Counted from the stretch's first letter, positions 13,201 to 28,332 are shown. The stretch is DNA of 64,000 bases from Galeopsis tetrahit (GCA_963675135.1 OY776120.1:57160063-57224062); one strand, 5' to 3'. The notes: generated by a model not told the origin, from the sequence alone. Translations and numbers: made by a program.

Positions 13201-16200
13201 AAGATTCGATAAACACGAAGATTTAGCCAATAAAACATTATGTTGTCTTTAATTATCACAAAATCACACTCGTTAGTGAGAGTTTATGCTCAATCTAATG
13301 TAAAAACGCACTTTCTTCGATTCTCTCATTCTCTACTTTTCAAAAGTCTCAAGAGTTGCAAAGAGTTAACCATTACCAATACATATTTGTTCTAAAGTTG
13401 TTGTTTTATCCAACACGCTGATAATGAAATTAATATTCGATAAATACGAAGATATAGCCAAGAAAAAATTATGTTGTCTTTAATTATCACAAAATCACAC
13501 TCGTTAGTAAGAGTTTATGCTCACTCTAATGTGAAAATGCACTTTCTTCGATTCTCTCATTCTCCACTTTTCAAAACTGTCAAGAGTTGCAAAGAGTTAA
13601 CCATTACCAATACATCTTTGTTCTAAAGTTGTTGTATTGTCCAACACGTTGATAGTGAAATTAATATTCGATAAACACGAAGATTTAGCCAAGAAAACAT
13701 TATGTTGTCTTTAATTATCACAAAATCACACTCGTTAGTGAGAGTTTATGCGCACTCTAATGTGAAAACGCACTTTCTTCGATTCTCTCATTCTCTACTT
13801 TTCAAAAGTCTCCAGAGTTGCAAAGAGTTAACTATTACCAATACATATTTGTTCTAAAGTTCTTGTTTTGTTCAACACGTTGATAGTGAAATTAAGATTC
13901 GATAAACACGAAGATTTAGCCAAGAAAACATTATGTTGTCTTTAATTATCACAAAATCACACTCGTTAGTGAGAGTTTATGCTCATTCTAATGTGAAAAT
14001 GCACGTTCTTCGATTCTCTCATTCTCTACTTTTCAAAAGTCTCAAGAGTTTCAAAGAGTTAACCATTACCAATACATCTTTGTTCTAAAGTTGTTGTTTT
14101 ATCCAACACGCTGATAATGAAATTAGTATTCGATAAACACGGAGATTTAACAAAGAAAACATTATGTTGTCTTTAATTATCACAAAATCACACTCGTTAG
14201 TGAGAGTTTATGCTCAATCTAATGTGAAAACGCACTTTCTTCGATTCTCTCATTCTCTACTTTTCAAAAGTCTCAAGAGTTGCAAAGAGTTAACCATTAC
14301 CAATACATATTTGTTTTAAAGTTGTTGTTTTGTCCAACACGTTGATAGTGAAATTAAGATTCGATAAATACAGAGATATAGGCAAGAAAACATTATGTTG
14401 TCTTTAATTATAAAAAAATCACACTCTTTAGTGAGAGTTTCTGCTCACTTTAATGTGAAAACGCACTTTCTTCGTTTCTCTCATTCTCTACTTTTCAAAA
14501 GTGTCAAGAGATGCAAAGAGTTAACCATTACCAATACATCTTTTGTCTAAAGTTGTTGTTTTGTCCAACACGTTGATAGTGAAATTAAGATTCGATAAAT
14601 ACGAAGATTTAGGCAAGAAAACATTATGTTATCTTTAAGTATCAAAAAATCACACTCGTTAGTGAGAGTTTTTGCACACTCTACTATGAAAACGCACTTT
14701 CTTCGATTCTCTCATTCTCTACTTTTCAAAAGTCTCACGAGTTGCAAAGAGTTAACCATTTCCAATACATAGTTTTTCTAAAGTTGTTGTTTTTTCCAAC
14801 ACGTTGATAGTGAAATTAAGATTCGATAAACACGAAAATTTAGACAAGAAAAAAATATGTTGTCTTTAATTATCACAAAATCACACTCGTTAGTGAGAGT
14901 TTATGCTCACTCTAATGTGAAAACGCACTTTCTTCGATTCTCTCATTCTCTACTTTTCAAAAGTCTCCAGAGTTCAAAGAGTTAACCATTACCAATACAT
15001 ATTTGTTCTAAAGTTGTTGTTTTGTCCAACACGTTGATAGTGAAATTAAGATTCGATAAATACGATGATTTAGGAAAAAAAACATTAGGTTGTCTTTAAT
15101 TATCAAAAAATCACACTCGTTAATGAGAGTTTATGCTCACTCTAATGTGAAAACGCAATTTCTTCGATTATCTCATTCTTTACTTTTCAAAAGTCTCAAG
15201 AGTTGCAAAAAGTTAACCATTACCAATACATCTTTGTTCTAAAGTTGTTGTTTTATCCAACACGCTGATAGTGAAATTATGATTCGATAAATACGAAGAT
15301 TTAGGAAAGAAATCACACTCGTTAGTGAGAGTTTATGCTCACTCTAATGTGAAAATGCACTTTCTTCGATTCTCTCATTCTCCACTCTTCAAAAGTCTCA
15401 AGTGTTGCAAAGAGTTAACGATGACCAATACATCTTTGTTCAAAAGTTGTTGTTTTGTCCAACACGTTGATAGTGAAATTAAGATTCAATAAATACGAAA
15501 ATTTTGCCAAAAAAACATTACGTTGTGTTTAATTATCAAAACATCACACTCGTTAGTGAGACTTTATGCTCACTCTAATGTGAAAACGCACTTTCTTCGA
15601 TTCTCTCATTCTCTACTTTTCAAAAGTGTCAAGAGTTGCAAAGAGTTAACCATTACCAATACATCTTTGTTCTAAAGTTGTTGTATTGTCCAACACGTTG
15701 ATAGTGAAATTAAGATTCGATAAATACGAAGATTTAGGCAAGAAAACATTATGTTATCTTTAATTATCAAAAAATCACACTCGTTAGTGAGAGTTTATGC
15801 ACACTCTAATGTGAAAACGCACTTTCTCCGATTCTCTCATTCTCAACTTTTCAAAAGTCTCCAGAGTTGCAAAGAGTTAACTATTACCAATACATATTTG
15901 TTCTAAAGTTGTTGTTTTGTCCAACACGTTGATAGTGAAATTAAGAATCGATAAACACGAAGATTTAGCCTAGAAAACATTATGTTGTCTTTAATTATCA
16001 CAAAATCACACTCGTTAGTGAGAGTTTATGCTCACTCTAATGTGAAAATGCACTTTCTTCGTTTCTCTCATTCTCTACTTTTCAAAAGTCTCAAGAGATG
16101 CAAAGAGTTAACCATTACAATTACATATTTGTTCTAAAGTTGTTGTTTTGTCCAACAGGTTGATAGTGAAATTAAGATTCGAAAAATACGAAAATTTTGC

Positions 16201-19200
16201 CAAAAAAACATTATGTCGTCTTTAATTATCAAAACATCACACTCGTTAGTGAAACTTTATGCTCACTCTAATGTGAAAATGCACTTTCTTCGATTCTCTC
16301 ATTCTCTACTTTTCAAAAGTCTCAAGAGTTGCAAAGAGTTAACCATTACCAATACATATTTGTTCTAAAGTTGTTGTTTTGTCCAACAGGTTGATAGTGA
16401 AATTAAGATTCGATAACTACGAAAATTTTGCCAAAAAAACATTATGTTGTCTTTAATTATCAAAACATCACACTCGTTAGTGAAACTTTATGCTCACTCT
16501 AATGTGAAAATGCACTTTCTTCGATTCTCTCATTCTCTACTTTTCAAAAGTCTCAAGAGTTGCAAAGAGTTAACCATTACCAATACATATATTCGTTCTA
16601 AAGTTGTTGTTTTGTCCAACACGTTTATAGTGAAATTACGATTCGATAAACACAAAGATTTAGCCAAGAAAACATTATGTTGTCTTTAATTATCACAAAA
16701 TCACACTCGTTAATGAGAGTTTATGCTCAATCTAATGTGAAAACGCAATTTCTTCGATTCTCTCATTCTCTACTTTTGAAAAGTCTCAAGAGTTGCAAAG
16801 AGTTAACCATTACCAATACATATTTGTTCTAAAGTTGTTGTTTTGTCCAACAGGTTGATAGTGAAATTAAGATTCGATAAATACGAAAATTTTGCCAAAA
16901 AAACATTATGTTGTCTTTAATTATCAAAACATCACACTCGTTAGTGAAACTTTATGCTCACTCTAATGTGAAAATGCACTTTCTTCGATTCTCTCATTCT
17001 CTACTTTTCAAATGTCTCAAGAGTTGCAAAGAGTTAACCATTACCAATACATCTTTGTTCTAAAGTTGTTGTTTTATCCAATACGCTGATAATGAAATTA
17101 ATATTCGATAAATACGAAGATTTAGCCAAGAAAAAATTATGTTGTCTTTAATTATCACAAAATCACACTCGTTAGTGAGAGTTTATGCTCACTCTAATGT
17201 GAAAACGCACTTTCTTCGATTCTCTATTTTTCAAACGTGTCAAGAGTTGCAAAGAGTTAACCATTACCAATACATCTTTGTTCTAAAGTTGTTGTATTGT
17301 CCAACACGTTGATAGTGAAATTAAGATTCGATAAATACGAAGATTTAGCCAAGAAAACATTATGTTGTCTTTAATTATCACAAAATCACACTCGTTAGTG
17401 AGAGTTTATGCTCACTCTAATGTGAAAACGCACTTTCTTCGAATCTCTCATTCTCTACTTTTCAAAAGTCTCCAGAGTTGCAAAGAGTTAACCATTACCA
17501 ATACATATTTGTTCTAAAGTTGTTGTTTTGTCCAACACGTTGATAGTAAAATTAAGATTAGATAAATACGATGATTTAGGAAAAAAACATTAGGTTTTCT
17601 TTAATTATCAAAAAATCACACTCGTTAGTGAGAGTTTATGCTCACTCTAATGTGAAAACTCAATTTTTTCGATTATCTCATTCTCTACTTTTCAAAACAT
17701 TATGTTGTCTTTGCTCTAAAGTTGCAAATAACCATTACCAATACATCTTTGTTCTAAAGTTGTTGTTTGATCCAACACGCTGATAGTGAAATTAATATAG
17801 GATAAATACGAAGATTTAGGAAAGAAATCACACTCGTTAGTGTGAGTTTATGCTCACTCTAATGTGAAAATGCACTTTCTTCGTTTCTCTTATTCTCTAC
17901 TTTTTAAAAGTCTCCAGAGTTGCAAAGAGTTAACTATTACCAATATATATTTGTTCTAAAGTTGTTGTTTTGTCCAACACGTTGATAGTGAAATTAAGAT
18001 TCGATAAACACGAAGATTTAGCCAATAAAACATTATGTTGTCTTTAATTATCACAAAATCACACTCGTTAGTGAGAGTTTATGCTCAATCTAATGTAAAA
18101 ACGCACTTTCTTCGATTCTCTCATTCTCTACTTTTCAAAAGTCTCAAGAGTTGCAAAGAGTTAACCATTACCAATACATATTTGTTCTAAAGTTGTTGTT
18201 TTATCCAACACGCTGATAATGAAATTAATATTCGATAAATACGAAGATATAGCCAAGAAAAAATTATGTTGTCTTTAATTATCACAAAATCACACTCGTT
18301 AGTAAGAGTTTATGCTCACTCTAATGTGAAAATGCACTTTCTTCGATTCTCTCATTCTCCACTTTTCAAAACTGTCAAGAGTTGCAAAGAGTTAACCATT
18401 ACCAATACATCTTTGTTCTAAAGTTGTTGTATTGTCCAACACGTTGATAGTGAAATTAATATTCGATAAACACGAAGATTTAGCCAAGAAAACATTATGT
18501 TGTCTTTAATTATCACAAAATCACACTCGTTAGTGAGAGTTTATGCGCACTCTAATGTGAAAACGCACTTTCTTCGATTCTCTCATTCTCTACTTTTCAA
18601 AAGTCTCCAGAGTTGCAAAGAGTTAACTATTACCAATACATATTTGTTCTAAAGTTCTTGTTTTGTTCAACACGTTGATAGTGAAATTAAGATTCGATAA
18701 ACACGAAGATTTAGCCAAGAAAACATTATGTTGTCTTTAATTATCACAAAATCACACTCGTTAGTGAGAGTTTATGCTCATTCTAATGTGAAAATGCACG
18801 TTCTTCGATTCTCTCATTCTCTACTTTTCAAAAGTCTCAAGAGTTTCAAAGAGTTAACCATTACCAATACATCTTTGTTCTAAAGTTGTTGTTTTATCCA
18901 ACACACTGATAATGAAATTAATATTCGATAAACACGGAGATTTAACAAAGAAAACATTATGTTGTCTTTAATTATCACAAAATCACACTCGTTAGTGAGA
19001 GTTTATGCTCAATCTAATGTGAAAACGCACTTTCTTCGATTCTCTCATTCTCTACTTTTCAAAAGTCTCAAGAGTTGCAAAGAGTTAACCATTACCAATA
19101 CATATTTGTTTTAAAGTTGTTGTTTTGTCCAACACGTTGATAGTGAAATTAAGATTCGATAAATACAGAGATATAGGCAAGAAAACATTATGTTGTCTTT

Positions 19201-22200
19201 AATTATAAAAAAATCACACTCTTTAGTGAGAGTTTCTGCTCACTTTAATGTGAAAACGCACTTTCTTCGTTTCTCTCATTCTCTACTTTTCAAAAGTGTC
19301 AAGAGATGCAAAGAGTTAACCATTACCAATACATCTTTTGTCTAAAGTTGTTGTTTTGTCCAACACGTTGATAGTGAAATTAAGATTCGATAAATACGAA
19401 GATTTAGGCAAGAAAACATTATGTTATCTTTAAGTATCAAAAAATCACACTCGTTAGTGAGAGTTTTTGCACACTCTACTATGAAAACGCACTTTCTTCG
19501 ATTCTCTCATTCTCTACTTTTCAAAAGTCTCACGAGTTGCAAAGAGTTAACCATTTCCAATACATAGTTTTTCTAAAGTTGTTGTTTTTTCCAACACGTT
19601 GATAGTAAAATTAAGATTAGATAAATACGATGATTTAGGAAAAAAACATTAGGTTTTCTTTAATTATCAAAAAATCACACTCGTTAGTAATAGTTTATGC
19701 TCACTCTAATGTGAAAACTCAATTTTTTCGATTATCTCATTCTCTACTTTTCAAAACATTATGTTGTCTTTGCTCTAAAGTTGCAAATAACCATTACCAA
19801 TACATCTTTGTTCTAAAGTTGTTGTTTGATCCAACACGCTGATAGTGAAATTAATATAGGATAAATACGAAGATTTAGGAAAGAAATCACACTCGTTAGT
19901 GTGAGTTTATGCTCACTCTAATGTGAAAATGCACTTTCTTCGTTTCTCTTATTCTCTACTTTTTAAAAGTCTCCAGAGTTGCAAAGAGTTAACTATTACC
20001 AATACATATTTGTTCTAAAGTTGTTGTTTTGTCCAACACGTTGATAGTGAAATTAAGATTCGATAAACACGAAGATTTAGCCAATAAAACATTATGTTGT
20101 CTTTAATTATCACAAAATCACACTCGTTAGTGAGAGTTTATGCTCAATCTAATGTAAAAACGCACTTTCTTCGATTCTCTCATTCTCTACTTTTCAAAAG
20201 TCTCAAGAGTTGCAAAGAGTTAACCATTACCAATACATATTTGTTCTAAAGTTGTTGTTTTATCCAACACGCTGATAATGAAATTAATATTCGATAAATA
20301 CGAAGATATAGCCAAGAAAAAATTATGTTGTCTTTAATTATCACAAAATCACACTCGTTAGTAAGAGTTTATGCTCACTCTAATGTGAAAATGCACTTTC
20401 TTCGATTCTCTCATTCTCCACTTTTCAAAACTGTCAAGAGTTGCAAAGAGTTAACCATTACCAATACATCTTTGTTCTAAAGTTGTTGTATTGTCCAACA
20501 CGTTGATAGTGAAATTAATATTCGATAAACACGAAGATTTAGCCAAGAAAACATTATGTTGTCTTTAATTATCACAAAATCACACTCGTTAGTGAGAGTT
20601 TATGCGCACTCTAATGTGAAAAAGCACTTTCTTCGATTCTCTCATTCTCTACTTTTCAAAAGTCTCCAGAGTTGCAAAGAGTTAACTATTACCAATACAT
20701 ATTTGTTCTAAAGTTCTTGTTTTGTTCAACACATTGATAGTGAAATTAAGATTCGATAAACACGAAGATTTAGCCAAGAAAACATTATGTTGTCTTTAAT
20801 TATCACAAAATCACACTCGTTAGTGAGAGTTTATGCTCATTCTAATGTGAAAATGCACGTTCTTCGATTCTCTCATTCTCTACTTTTCAAAAGTCTCAAG
20901 AGTTTCAAAGAGTTAACCATTACCAATACATCTTTGTTCTAAAGTTGTTGTTTTATCCAACACGCTGATAATGAAATTAATATACGATAAACACGGAGAT
21001 TTAACAAAGAAAACATTATGTTGTCTTTAATTATCACAAAATCACACTCGTTAGTGAGAGTTTATGCTCAATCTAATGTGAAAACGCACTTTCTTCGATT
21101 CTCTCATTCTCTACTTTTCAAAAGTCTCAAGAGTTGCAAAGAGTTAACCATTACCAATACATATTTGTTTTAAAGTTGTTGTTTTGTCCAACACGTTGAT
21201 AGTGAAATTAAGATTCGATAAATACAGAGATATAGGCAAGAAAACATTATGTTGTCTTTAATTATAAAAAAATCACACTCTTTAGTGAGAGTTTCTGCTC
21301 ACTTTAATGTGAAAACGCACTTTCTTCGTTTCTCTCATTCTCTACTTTTCAAAAGTGTCAAGAGATGCAAAGAGTTAACCATTACCAATACATCTTTTGT
21401 CTAAAGTTGTTGTTTTGTCCAACACGTTGATAGTGAAATTAAGATTCGATAAATACGAAGATTTAGGCAAGAAAACATTATGTTATCTTTAAGTATCAAA
21501 AAATCACACTCGTTAGTGAGAGTTTTTGCACACTCTACTATGAAAACGCACTTTCTTCGATTCTCTCATTCTCTACTTTTCAAAAGTCTCACGAGTTGCA
21601 AAGAGTTAACCATTTCCAATACATAGTTTTTCTAAAGTTGTTGTTTTTTCCAACACGTTGATAGTGAAATTAAGATTCGATAAACACGAAAATTTAGACA
21701 AGAAAAAAATATGTTGTCTTTAATTATCACAAAATCACACTCGTTAGTGAGAGTTTATGCTCACTCTAATGTGAAAACGCACTTTCTTCGATTCTCTCAT
21801 TCTCTACTTTTCAAAAGTCTCCAGAGTTCAAAGAGTTAACCATTACCAATACATATTTGTTCTAAAGTTGTTGTTTTGTCCAACACGTTGATAGTGAAAT
21901 TAAGATTCGATAAATACGATGATTTAGGAAAAAAAACATTAGGTTGTCTTTAATTATCAAAAAATCACACTCGTTAATGAGAGTTTATGCTCACTCTAAT
22001 GTGAAAACGCAATTTCTTCGATTATCTCATTCTTTACTTTTCAAAAGTCTCAAGAGTTGCAAAAAGTTAACCATTACCAATACATCTTTGTTCTAAAGTT
22101 GTTGTTTTATCCAACACGCTGATAGTGAAATTATGATTCGATAAATACGAAGATTTAGGAAAGAAATCACACTCGTTAGTGAGAGTTTGTGCTCACTCTA

Positions 22201-23107
22201 ATGTGAAAATGCACTTTCTTCGATTCTCTCATTCTCCACTCTTCAAAAGTCTCAAGTGTTGCAAAGAGTTAACGATGACCAATACATCTTTGTTCAAAAG
22301 TTGTTGTTTTGTCCAACACGTTGATAGTGAAATTAAGATTCAATAAATACGAAAATTTTGCCAAAAAAACATTACGTTGTGTTTAATTATCAAAACATCA
22401 CACTCGTTAGTGAGACTTTATGCTCACTCTAATGTGAAAACGCACTTTCTTCGATTCTCTCATTCTCTACTTTTCAAAAGTGTCAAGAGTTGCAAAGAGT
22501 TAACCATTACCAATACATCTTTGTTCTAAAGTTGTTGTATTGTCCAACACGTTGATAGTGAAATTAAGATTCGATAAATACGAAGATTTAGGCAAGAAAA
22601 CATTATGTTATCTTTAATTATCAAAAAATCACACTCGTTAGTGAGAGTTTATGCACACTCTAATGTGAAAACGCACTTTCTCCGATTCTCTCATTCTCAA
22701 CTTTTCAAAAGTCTCCAGAGTTGCAAAGAGTTAACTATTACCAATACATATTTGTTCTAAAGTTGTTGTTTTGTCCAACACGTTGATAGTGAAATTAAGA
22801 ATCGATAAACACGAAGATTTAGCCTAGAAAACATTATGTTGTCTTTAATTATCACAAAATCACACTCGTTAGTGAGAGTTTATGCTCACTCTAATGTGAA
22901 AATGCACTTTCTTCGTTTCTCTCATTCTCTACTTTTCAAAAGCCTCAAGAGATGTAAAGAGTTAACCATTACAATTACATATTTTTTCTAAAGTTGTTGT
23001 TTTGTCCAACAGGTTGATAGTGAAATTAAGATTCGAAAAATACGAAAATTTTGCCAAAAAAACATTATGTTGTCTTTAATTATCAAAACATCACACTCGT
23101 TAGTGAA
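10225..23107 (+). repeat. Satellite block with nested 2059/4795/6854-bp repeats
   Basis: Variant landmarks recur at fixed offsets. Segment 11382-about 14808 matches 16177-about 19603 (offset 4795). The rearranged monomer at 17691 recurs at 19750 (offset 2059). Segment 14821-about 16170 and beyond matches from 21675 (offset 6854, which is 4795 plus 2059). The block is therefore a mosaic made by successive duplications of already multi-monomer units. A further variant with the pyrimidine tract shortened to GATTCTCTATTTTTC occurs near 12424 and 17219. Confidence 0.75.
10381..10440 (+). repeat. Internally rearranged satellite monomer
   Basis: After CTCTACTTTTCAAAA the sequence jumps to CATTATGTTGTCTTT, which belongs to the start of the monomer, then returns as GCTCTAAAGTTGCAAATAACC. 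The splice replaces part of the monomer with a copy of another part, joined at shared A residues. The same rearrangement is present at 10381, 12896, 17691 and 19750, so it arose once and was amplified with its higher-order unit. Confidence 0.8.
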
Positions 23108-26100
23108 ACTTTATGCTCACTCTAATGTGAAAATGCACTTTCTTCGATTCTCTCATTCTCTACTTTTCAAAAGACTCAAGAGTTGCAAAGAGTTAACCAT
23201 TACCAATACATATTTGTTCTAAAGTTGTTGTTTTGTCCAACAGGTTGATAGTGAAATTAAGATTCGATAACTACGAAAATTTTGCCAAAAAAACATTATG
23301 TTGTCTTTAATTATCAAAACATCACACTCGTTAGTGAAACTTTATGCTCACTCTAATGTGAAAATGCACTTTCTTCGATTCTCTCATTCTCTACTTTTCA
23401 AAAGTCTCAAGAGTTGCAAAGAGTTAACCATTACCAATCATATATTCGTTCTAAAGTTGTTGTTTTGTCCAACACGTTTATAGTGAAATTACGATTCGAT
23501 AAACACGAAGATTTAGCCAAGAAAACATTATGTTGTCTTTAATTATCATAAAATCACACTCGTTAATGAGAGTTTATGCTCAATCTAATGTGAAAACGCA
23601 ATTTCTTCGATTCTCTCATTCTCTACTTTTCAAAAGTCTCAAGAGTTGCAAAGAGTTAACCATTACCAATACATATTTGTTCTAAAGTTGTTGTTTTGTC
23701 CAACAGGTTGATAGTGAAATTAAGATTCGATAAATACGAAGATTTAGCCAATAAAACATTATGTTGTCTTTAATTATCACAAAATCACACTCGTTAGTGA
23801 GAGTTTATGCTCAATCTAATGTAAAAACGCACTTTCTTCGATTCTCTCATTCTCTACTTTTCAAAAGTCTCAAGAGTTGCAAAGAGTTAACCATTACCAA
23901 TACATATTTGTTCTAAAGTTCTTGTTTTGTTCAACACGTTGATAGTGAAATTAAGATTCGATAAACACGAAGATTTAGCCAAGAAAACATTATGTTGTCT
24001 TTAATTATCACAAAATCACACTCGTTAGTGAGAGTTTATGCTCATTCTAATGTGAAAATGCACGTTCTTCGATTCTCTCATTCTCTACTTTTCAAAAGTC
24101 TCAAGAGTTGCAAAGAGTTAACCATTACCAATACATCTTTGTTCTAAAGTTGTTGTTTTATCCAACACGCTGATAGTGAAATTAATATTCGATAAACACG
24201 GAGATTTAACAAAGAAAACATTATGTTGTCTTTAATTATCACAAAATCACACTCGTTAGTGAGAGTTTATGCTCAATCTAATGTGAAAACGCACTTTCTT
24301 CGATTCTCTATTTTTCAAACGTGTCAAGAGTTGCAAAGAGTTAACCATTACCAATACATCTTTATTCTAAAGTTGTTGTATTGTCCAACACGTTGATAGT
24401 GAAATTAAGATTCGATAAATACGAAGATTTAGGCAAGAAAACATTATGTTATCTTTAATTATCAAAAAATCACACTCGTTAGTGAGAGTTTATGCATACT
24501 CTAATGTGAAAACGCATTTTCTCCGATTCTCTCATTCTCAACTTTTCAAAAGTCTCCAGAGTTGCAAAGAGTTAACTATTACCAATACATATTTGTTCTA
24601 AAGTTGTTGTTTTGTCCAACACGTTGATAGTGAAATTAAGAATCGATAAACACGAAGATTTAGCCAAGAAAACATTATGTTGTCTTTAATTATCACAAAA
24701 TCACACTCGTTAGTGAGAGTTTATGCTCACTCTAATGTGAAAATGCACTTTCTTCGTTTCTCTCATTCTCTACTTTTCAAAAGTCTCAAGAGATGCAAAG
24801 AGTTAACCATTACAATTACATATTTTTTCTAAACTTGTTGTTTTGTCCAACAGGTTGATAGTGAAATTAAGATTCGAAAAATACGAAAATTTTGCCAAAA
24901 AAACATTATGTTGTCTTTAATTATCATAACATCACACTCGTTAGTGAAACTTTATTCTCACTCTAATGTGAAAATGCACTTTCTTCGATTCTCTCATTCT
25001 CTACTTTTCAAAAGTGTCAAGAGTTGCAAAGAGTTAACCATTACCAATACATATTTGTTCTAAAGTTGTTGTTTTGTCCAACAGGTTGATAGTGAAATTA
25101 AGATTCGATAACTACGAAAATTTTGCCAAAAAAACATTATGTTGTCTTTAATTATCAAAACATCACACTCGTTAGTGAAACTTTATGCTCACTCTAATGT
25201 GAAAATGCACTTTCTTCGATTCTCTCATTCTCTACTTTTCAAAAGTCTCAAGAGTTGCAAAGAGTTAACCATTACCAATACATATATTCGTTCTAAAGTT
25301 GTTGTTTTGTCCAACACGTTTATAGTGAAATTACGATTCGATAAACATGAAGATTTAGCCAAGAAAACATTATGTTGTCTTTAATTATCACAAAATCACA
25401 CTCGTTAATGAGACTTTATGCTCACTCTAATGTGAAAATGCACTTTCTTCGATTCTCTCATTCTCTACTTTTCAAAAGACTCAAGAGTTGCAAAGAGTTA
25501 ACCATTACCAATACATATTTGTTCTAAAGTTGTTGTTTTGTCCAACAGGTTGATAGTGAAATTAAGATTCGATAACTACGAAAATTTTGCCAAAAAAACA
25601 TTATGTTGTCTTTAATTATCAAAACATCACACTCGTTAGTGAAACTTTATGCTCACTCTAATGTGAAAATGCACTTTCTTCGATTCTCTCATTCTCTACT
25701 TTTCAAAAGTCTCAAGAGTTGCAAAGAGTTAACCATTACCAATCATATATTCGTTCTAAAGTTGTTGTTTTGTCCAACACGTTTATAGTGAAATTACGAT
25801 TCGATAAACACGAAGATTTAGCCAAGAAAACATTATGTTGTCTTTAATTATCATAAAATCACACTCGTTAATGAGAGTTTATGCTCAATCTAATGTGAAA
25901 ACGCAATTTCTTCGATTCTCTCATTCTCTACTTTTCAAAAGTCTCAAGAGTTGCAAAGAGTTAACCATTACCAATACATATTTGTTCTAAAGTTGTTGTT
26001 TTGTCCAACAGGTTGATAGTGAAATTAAGATTCGATAAATACGAAGATTTAGCCAATAAAACATTATGTTGTCTTTAATTATCACAAAATCACACTCGTT

Positions 26101-27717
26101 AGTGAGAGTTTATGCTCAATCTAATGTAAAAACGCACTTTCTTCGATTCTCTCATTCTCTACTTTTCAAAAGTCTCAAGAGTTGCAAAGAGTTAACCATT
26201 ACCAATACATATTTGTTCTAAAGTTCTTGTTTTGTTCAACACGTTGATAGTGAAATTAAGATTCGATAAACACGAAGATTTAGCCAAGAAAACATTATGT
26301 TGTCTTTAATTATCACAAAATCACACTCGTTAGTGAGAGTTTATGCTCATTCTAATGTGAAAATGCACGTTCTTCGATTCTCTCATTCTCTACTTTTCAA
26401 AAGTCTCAAGAGTTGCAAAGAGTTAACCATTACCAATACATCTTTGTTCTAAAGTTGTTGTTTTATCCAACACGCTGATAGTGAAATTAATATTCGATAA
26501 ACACGGAGATTTAACAAAGAAAACATTATGTTGTCTTTAATTATCACAAAATCACACTCGTTAGTGAGAGTTTATGCTCAATCTAATGTGAAAACGCACT
26601 TTCTTCGATTCTCTATTTTTCAAACGTGTCAAGAGTTGCAAAGAGTTAACCATTACCAATACATCTTTATTCTAAAGTTGTTGTATTGTCCAACACGTTG
26701 ATAGTGAAATTAAGATTCGATAAATACGAAGATTTAGGCAAGAAAACATTATGTTATCTTTAATTATCAAAAAATCACACTCGTTAGTGAGAGTTTATGC
26801 ATACTCTAATGTGAAAACGCATTTTCTCCGATTCTCTCATTCTCAACTTTTCAAAAGTCTCCAGAGTTGCAAAGAGTTAACTATTACCAATACATATTTG
26901 TTCTAAAGTTGTTGTTTTGTCCAACACGTTGATAGTGAAATTAAGAATCGATAAACACGAAGATTTAGCCAAGAAAACATTATGTTGTCTTTAATTATCA
27001 CAAAATCACACTCGTTAGTGAGAGTTTATGCTCACTCTAATGTGAAAATGCACTTTCTTCGTTTCTCTCATTCTCTACTTTTCAAAAGTCTCAAGAGATG
27101 CAAAGAGTTAACCATTACAATTACATATTTTTTCTAAACTTGTTGTTTTGTCCAACAGGTTGATAGTGAAATTAAGATTCGAAAAATACGAAAATTTTGC
27201 CAAAAAAACATTATGTTGTCTTTAATTATCATAACATCACACTCGTTAGTGAAACTTTATTCTCACTCTAATGTGAAAATGCACTTTCTTCGATTCTCTC
27301 ATTCTCTACTTTTCAAAAGTGTCAAGAGTTGCAAAGAGTTAACCATTACCAATACATATTTGTTCTAAAGTTGTTGTTTTGTCCAACAGGTTGATAGTGA
27401 AATTAAGATTCGATAACTACGAAAATTTTGCCAAAAAAACATTATGTTGTCTTTAATTATCAAAACATCACACTCGTTAGTGAAACTTTATGCTCACTCT
27501 AATGTGAAAATGCACTTTCTTCGATTCTCTCATTCTCTACTTTTCAAAAGTCTCAAGAGTTGCAAAGAGTTAACCATTACCAATACATATATTCGTTCTA
27601 AAGTTGTTGTTTTGTCCAACACGTTTATAGTGAAATTACGATTCGATAAACATGAAGATTTAGCCAAGAAAACATTATGTTGTCTTTAATTATCACAAAA
27701 TCACACTCGTTAATGAG
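23108..27717 (+). repeat. Two tandem copies of a 2305-bp satellite segment
   Basis: Positions 23108-25412 and 25413-27717 match at an offset of 2305 bp, including private variants: AAAAGACTCAAG near 23170 and 25475, the one-base loss CCAATCATATATTCG near 23436 and 25741, and CTAAACTTGTTG near 24831 and 27136. The junction monomer at 25403-25420 is a hybrid. It has TTAATGAG from one monomer type and ACTTTATGCTCAC from another, which places the exchange between 25412 and 25414. Confidence 0.85.
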
Positions 27718-28332
27718 AGTTTATGCTCAATCTAATGTGAAAACGCAATTTCTTCTATTCTCTCATTCTCTACTTTTCAAAAGTCTCAAGAGTTGCAAAG
27801 AGTTAACCATTACCAATACATATTTATTCTAAAGTTGTTGTTTTGTCCAACAACGTTGATAGTGAAATTAAGATTCGATAAATACGATGATTTAGGAAAA
27901 AAACATTAGGTTGTCTTTAATTATCAAAAAATCACACTCGTTAGTGAGAGTTTATGCTCACTCTAATGTGAAAACGCAATTTCTTCGATTATCTCATTCT
28001 TTACTTTTCAAAAGTCTCAAGAGTTGCAAAATTTAACCATTACCAATACATCTTTGTTTTAAAGTTGTTGTTTTTTCCAACACGTTGATAGTGAAATTAA
28101 GATTCGATAAACACGAAGATTTAGAAATGAAAAAAATATGTTGTCTTTAATTATCACAAAATCACACTCGTTAGTGAGAGTTTATGCTCACTCTAATGTG
28201 AAAACTCAATTTCTTCGATTATCTCATTCTATACTTTTCAAAAGTCTCAAGAGTTGCAAAGAGTTAACCATTACCAATACATATTTGTTTTAAAGTTGTT
28301 GTTTTGTCCAACACGTTGATAGTGAAATTAAG

